Below, piece after piece: positions 59,794 to 64,000 of a stretch of DNA of 64,000 bases (within the stretch, counting starts at the first letter, position 1; each line of letters opens with the position of its first letter). The position numbers and the translations under genes were made by a program. Under the pieces are notes generated by a model. It ran no database searches and was not told where the DNA came from. It saw nothing but the letters and a program-made list of their open reading frames with translations. This DNA comes from Pseudoduganella lutea (GTDB lineage: Bacteria > Pseudomonadota > Gammaproteobacteria > Burkholderiales > Burkholderiaceae_D), in assembly GCF_004209755.1 (NCBI RefSeq), contig NZ_CP035913.1:5270001-5334000 (forward strand). The letters run 5' to 3'.

Positions 59794-60788
59794 ATGACCA
59801 CCTCCGCCCACCCGATCAGGATCGTCGTCGTCGCCTTCGACGGCATCACCCCGTTCCACCTGTCCGTGCCTTGCCTCGTGTTCGGCGCAAGCCTGGGAGC
59901 AGGCACCCCCGCTTCGATGTCGAGGTCTGCTCGGTGGATGAGGGGCCGCTGCAGACGGCGGCCGGTTTCGCCATTGCCACGCGGCGCGGCCTGGATGCGC
60001 TCGACGATGCGGACATCGTCGTGATGCCGGCCTGGCACGACGACTGTCGCCCTGCGCCGGAAGCGCTGCTTGGCGCGCTGCAGCGCGCTCATGCACGCGG
60101 TGCCCGCGTCGTCGGCCTGTGCCTGGGCGCGTTCCCGCTGGCCGAGGCGGGCCTGCTCGATGGCCGTACCGTGGCCACCCACTGGGCCTCGGCGGATGAA
60201 CTGGCACGGCGACACCCGCGTGTAAACGTCAACGAGGAAGTGCTGTATGTGGATGAAGGCGACGTGCTGACGTCGGCCGGCGTCGCCGCGGGGCTGGACT
60301 GCTGCCTGCACCTGCTGCGCCAGCTGTGCGGCGCGGAGGCCGCCAACAGCGTCGCCCGGCGGCTGCTGGTCGCGCCGCACCGCGATGGCGGGCAGGCCCA
60401 GTTCATCGAGCGGCCGTTACCGGTTTCCTCCGGCGACGAGCGCTTTGCGCAGGTGCTGGAGTGGGTGACCCGTCATCCGCAGCGCGAGCATGGCATCGAC
60501 GCGCTGGCCGAGCGCGCCGCGATGAGCCGCCGCACGTTCACGCGGCACTTCCGGCAGGCCACCGGCACGTCGTTCAAGCAGTGGCTGCTGAACCAGCGCA
60601 TCGCGCATGCACGGCAACTGCTGGAAACGAGCGGCGTGTCGATCGAGGTGGTGGCCCAGGAGGCGGGCTTTGGCACCGCGCTGTCGCTGCGGCAGCATTT
60701 CCGCGCCGTGCTGCGCACATCGCCGTCGGCATATCGTAAACAGTTCCAAGCAGGTCCGAGCAGCCCCGGGGTTCAAACGCTCAATTGA
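59794..60788 (+). pseudogene. GlxA-type AraC-family regulator, frameshifted near the start
   Basis: A regulator with an N-terminal DJ-1/PfpI-like domain and a C-terminal AraC helix-turn-helix pair (EHGIDALAERAAMSRRTFTR; FKQWLLNQRIAHARQLLE; VVAQEAGFGTALSLRQHF). The true N-terminus (MTTSAHPIRIVVVAFDGITP) is read from 59794, but at a run of five C (59906-59910) the frame shifts. The rest (RFDVEVCSVDEGPLQ onward) continues in the next frame to 60788. Adding one C restores a continuous protein of about 331 residues, so this is either a recent mutation or a sequencing error. As given, only a truncated protein from a later start could be made. Position between two pectin genes makes it a candidate regulator of the locus. 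Confidence 0.8.
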
Positions 60789-60869
60789 TTGACCAATGAG
60801 GCCCCGTGTCTCGCGGGCAAATGGCTTTATGATCTGGCACTGTCCCATAGACCACATCCAGAAGCCCCG

Positions 60870-63800
60870 ATGCCCAAGACCCTTGCCTCGTTCCGTCGCC
60901 GCTGCCTTCCCCACCTCCTTCAATTGAGCCTTGCCGCGCTGGCGTTGCAGGCTGGCGCCCAGGAACTGGGCATTCCACAGGCTTCCGACGCGCAGCAGCG
61001 CCAGGCGCAGGCCAATACGGCAGCGAACGCGCCGGTGTTGTTGATGGCGGCCGTGCCGCTGTCGGCGGAGGGGAATTTCAGCGTGTATTCGTCCAGCGAT
61101 GGCGTCACGTTCACCACGCTCGCTTCCGAAGCGCATGCGGCCGAAGGTGGCACGCTGGCCGATCCGTCGATCGTGCGGCACGATGGCCAGTACTATGCCG
61201 TGTATGCGCAGGGCGCGAACCTGGGCATTGCCCGCTCGGCCGACCTGAAACGATGGGAAACGGTGCGAACCGCGTCGCTGGCGCTGGCCGGCGGCACGCC
61301 GCCATCCGCGCCACGCTGGGTGCGCGAACCGGGCGGTGCGCTGAAAGTGGTCGTTGCCGCCGGTGCGCAAACCTTCATCGTCGCACCGGATGCCGGCTTT
61401 ACCGCATGGTCGGCGCCGCAGTTGGCGCAGGGTCTGTCCGGAGGCGCATCCATAGTCGCCACGGAGGGAGGCTATACGGCGCTGGTCCGCAACGCGTCAA
61501 GCGGCGCACTCGAAGTGGCCACCGCGCAAACGCTGGCGGGGCCGTGGGCCGTGCAACAGGGCAGCGGGCCAGGCGCATCGTCGGGCGGCCAGTCGCTGGT
61601 CAAACTGGCCGACGGCACGTGGCGCGCGTACTTTGCCGATGCCGACAGCCGCCAGTACTGGTTTGCGGACAGCCGCGACCTGCGCAGCTGGTCGCCGAGG
61701 ACCAAAGTGGGTGGCGTGTCCGGCATGATCGGCGCCGCCTCCGTCATCCCGGAGGAGCGCAAGGCCTTCGCGGCGGCCACGAAGCCGAAAGGCCAGCCGA
61801 AAAAAGTATCGTGGGACGAGCATTCGCTGAAGGTGGACGGCAAGCGCATCGTCGTCTGGTCCGGCGAGGTGCACCCGTTCCGCCTGCCCAGCCCTTCGCT
61901 GTGGCGCGACGTGATCCAGAAAATGAAGGCGGTCGGCTTCAACGGCATCGCCTTCTATTTCGACTGGGGCTACCACTCGCCGGCGCCGGGCGTGTATGAC
62001 TTCAACGGCATCCGCAACGTGGAGCGCGCGATCGAGATCGCCGAGGAGGAGGGCATGTACATCATTGCCCGCACTGGCCCTTACGTGAACGCGGAACTGA
62101 CCGGCGGCGGCTATCCGGGCTGGATGTTCCGCAACCGCGCCGAGGCGCGCACGGACGACCTGGTCTACCTGGCCGCGTCGGACGAGTGGATGACGCAGAT
62201 TAACGCGATCATCGCACGGCACCAGGTCACGACTGGCGGCGGCAACATCATCGCCTACCAGCTGGAAAACGAACTGGGCAAGGTGGAACCGAAGCACGTG
62301 CGCCAGATGGAGCACCTGGCGAAGAAAGCCCGCGCCGATGGCATCACCGTGCCGTTCTTCCACAACGCGGCCGGCCGCCTGCCCGACTGGGCGCCGAAGG
62401 ATTCCGCGGCGCCCTGGGCGAACAAGGGCCCGACCGACATCTATGCGTTCGACGGTTATCCGGGTGGCAGTTGCAATGTGTTCGCCGATCCGTCCGGGCC
62501 GAACAAGGCGCCCGACTGGGGCATCTATGCGCAGCCGGGGCCGAAGGCCGGTTCGCTGACCTCGCCCAAGACCCCGGGCTTCGCCGCAGAACTGGGTGCC
62601 GGCTGGTTCGACTACTGGGGCTCGAACGGCACCTACGAGTGCACGGCCGAGCGCCAGGGCAAAGGCTTCCAGCGGGTTTTCTATGGCACCAACCTGATCA
62701 ACCGGATCACGATCCACAACGTCTACATGACGTTCGGTGGCACTTCGTGGGGCTGGCTGGCGGGGCCGGTCGTCTACACGTCCTATGATTATGGCGCGCC
62801 GATCTCCGAAGACCGCGGCCTGCGGCCGAAGGCGCTGGCGCTCAAGCAGCAGGGCATGATGGTGCAGGCCGCCGAACAGGCCCTCGCACAGATGGACAAG
62901 GGGCCGGTCATCGCCACGTCGTCGAACAAGGTCAAGGTCTACCACAACGTCAATCCGGCATTGGGCGCGCACGTGCTGCTGGCTGTGCACAGCCCGTCGG
63001 ACCTGCTGACCGACGACAGCTTCACGTTCGACCTCGCCACGAAGGATGGCAGCTACCAGGTGCCGCTGCGCCTGAATGGCCAGGATGCCAAGATGCTGCT
63101 GGCCGCCTACCCGCTGGAACGGCAGCACCTCGTGTACTCGACGTCCGAGCTGCAGACGCATTTCAACAACGGCGAGCGCGACATCGCGCTGCTGCATGGC
63201 CGCGATGGCGAAGCCGGCGAAACGGTGCTGCGCTTCACCGGTGCGCCGAAGGTCGAAGTCCTGGCCGGCAAGGTCGCGTCCAGCTTCGATGCGGCGAAGG
63301 GCGACCTGAAGCTCACGTACACGCATGAAGGCCTGGCCCGCGTGCGCATCAGCGGCGGCGGCCGCGCGCCGCTGCTCCTGCTGCTGGCCGATGAAAAAAC
63401 CAGCCAGCAGTTCTGGACGCAGAAGACGCCGGCCGGCCAGGTGCTGCAGATGACGCCGGCCCTGGTGCGCAGCGCCACGCTGGCCGGCGGCAAGCTGGCG
63501 CTGACGGGCGACACCACCGCGGCCAGCACGATCGAGATCTGGGGGCCGGCGTTCAATGCCGCCACGTTCAACGGCGAGGCCCTGTCGCTGGCCGCGCAGC
63601 CGGACGGCAGCCACAAGGCGAACGACATCAAGGGCCCGGCCGCCGTCAAACTGCCGGACCTGGCGGCGCTGCCGTGGGTGCGGCGCGCCGACAGCCCCGA
63701 AGCGCAGCCGGGCTTCGACGACGCAGGCTGGATCAAGGCGGACAACCGTGCCTCGGCCGCGCAGACGTGGACGATGCCCGAGCGCGGCCAGCCCACGCTG

Positions 63801-64000
63801 GCCATGAGCGACTACGGCTTCCACCATGGTGACGTGTGGTACCGCGGGCACGTGGAGATCAAGGATGCGGGTAATGGCAAACTCGCCAACCAGCTCGAAC
63901 TGTTCTATGGCGCTGGCGGCGCCGGCATGGCGCAAGTGTGGATCGACGGCCGCTTCGTCGGTCAGCACGAAATGGATACGGGCCGCTCGTTCCCCGAAAC
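60870..64000 (+). CDS. Large secreted beta-galactosidase (GH35) with N-terminal propeller, partial
   Basis: The reading frame is open from the ATG at 60870 to the window edge (1043 codons, no stop). A signal-like N-terminus (residues about 1-31) is followed by a GH43-like propeller region (about 70-300; GTLADPSIVRHDGQYYAVYA, then IARSADLKRWETV). The GH35 domain starts near 320 (VVWSGEVHPFRLPSPSLWRD). The acid/base Glu is Glu468 (AYQLENELG) and the nucleophile Glu574 (FAAELGAGWFDYWG). C-terminal jelly-roll domains follow (VWYRGHVEI, GMAQVWIDGRFVGQHE). It should remove beta-galactose from galactan side chains of rhamnogalacturonan. The N-terminal propeller lacks an obvious full GH43 triad and may serve in binding. 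Confidence 0.9.
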   Translation, partial: MPKTLASFRRRCLPHLLQLSLAALALQAGAQELGIPQASDAQQRQAQANTAANAPVLLMAAVPLSAEGNFSVYSSSDGVTFTTLASEAHAAEGGTLADPSIVRHDGQYYAVYAQGANLGIARSADLKRWETVRTASLALAGGTPPSAPRWVREPGGALKVVVAAGAQTFIVAPDAGFTAWSAPQLAQGLSGGASIVATEGGYTALVRNASSGALEVATAQTLAGPWAVQQGSGPGASSGGQSLVKLADGTWRAYFADADSRQYWFADSRDLRSWSPRTKVGGVSGMIGAASVIPEERKAFAAATKPKGQPKKVSWDEHSLKVDGKRIVVWSGEVHPFRLPSPSLWRDVIQKMKAVGFNGIAFYFDWGYHSPAPGVYDFNGIRNVERAIEIAEEEGMYIIARTGPYVNAELTGGGYPGWMFRNRAEARTDDLVYLAASDEWMTQINAIIARHQVTTGGGNIIAYQLENELGKVEPKHVRQMEHLAKKARADGITVPFFHNAAGRLPDWAPKDSAAPWANKGPTDIYAFDGYPGGSCNVFADPSGPNKAPDWGIYAQPGPKAGSLTSPKTPGFAAELGAGWFDYWGSNGTYECTAERQGKGFQRVFYGTNLINRITIHNVYMTFGGTSWGWLAGPVVYTSYDYGAPISEDRGLRPKALALKQQGMMVQAAEQALAQMDKGPVIATSSNKVKVYHNVNPALGAHVLLAVHSPSDLLTDDSFTFDLATKDGSYQVPLRLNGQDAKMLLAAYPLERQHLVYSTSELQTHFNNGERDIALLHGRDGEAGETVLRFTGAPKVEVLAGKVASSFDAAKGDLKLTYTHEGLARVRISGGGRAPLLLLLADEKTSQQFWTQKTPAGQVLQMTPALVRSATLAGGKLALTGDTTAASTIEIWGPAFNAATFNGEALSLAAQPDGSHKANDIKGPAAVKLPDLAALPWVRRADSPEAQPGFDDAGWIKADNRASAAQTWTMPERGQPTLAMSDYGFHHGDVWYRGHVEIKDAGNGKLANQLELFYGAGGAGMAQVWIDGRFVGQHEMDTGRSFPE

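Noticed and set aside
61497-63968. An 823-codon open frame on the minus strand at the right edge
   Set aside because: Antisense shadow of the GH35 fusion, whose frame is open to the window edge and carries both catalytic Glu residues.

Overview
The window is high-GC bacterial DNA (about two thirds G+C, densely packed, with many 4-bp ATGA start/stop overlaps). The gene content points to a betaproteobacterium of the Oxalobacteraceae, in or near Massilia, Duganella or Pseudoduganella: an MSHA-like pilus, large TonB-dependent receptors beside secreted plant-polysaccharide enzymes, and intergenic palindromes of the GGGGTCAGACCCC and GGTGTCGGACACC type. The genus is inferred from content, not from a marker gene. 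No rRNA, tRNA, CRISPR array, phage or intact insertion sequence was recognised.

Layout. 1-11.1 kb: housekeeping and stress genes (MscS channel, glutathione peroxidase, membrane permease-like protein, aldehyde dehydrogenase with its DUF779 partner, secreted metallo-beta-lactamase-fold hydrolase, methyltransferase, vanadium-haloperoxidase-like enzyme, and a sensor kinase with a frameshift at a G7 run). 11.2-16.2 kb: a probable metal island (DUF4198 protein, YeeE/YedE transporter, MerC-like protein, TonB-dependent receptor) with two Fur-type palindromes. 16.4-24.7 kb: an envelope group (UppP, ExoD, TerC/CBS protein), ArfB ribosome rescue, an AI-2E-family transporter, an acyltransferase and a lipoprotein. 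24.8-27.7 kb: two tandem PhoA-family alkaline phosphatases. 27.9-34.1 kb: MFS transporter, LysR regulator, membrane protein, ThuA-domain protein, CPA2 antiporter and a KfrA-like DNA-binding protein.

34.1-48.1 kb: the most distinctive region, one tightly packed minus-strand run of fifteen genes. It begins with a membrane histidine kinase, a CheY-like receiver and a GAF/HD-GYP c-di-GMP phosphodiesterase, continues into a pilus ATPase carrying an N-terminal STAS domain, then a GspF-like platform protein, a major pilin, three prepilin-like minor pilins, a GspK/PilX-like protein with a DNRLRE domain, PilM/N/O/P-like proteins and a secretin. It reads as an MSHA-like pilus machine with its control cassette built into the operon.

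49.1-64.0 kb: a pectin (rhamnogalacturonan) utilisation locus. A TonB-dependent receptor, GH43, GH105 and an SLH-tailed rhamnogalacturonan acetylesterase form a minus-strand operon. A pectin methylesterase is divergent, a GlxA-type regulator (frameshifted at a C5 run) follows it, and a large propeller-GH35 fusion enzyme runs off the window. The divergent promoter region holds two matching pairs of 9-bp inverted repeats that look like operators. Five intergenic regions carry REP-like palindromes. Two of these contain a shared two-hairpin element whose stems differ between copies but remain paired.
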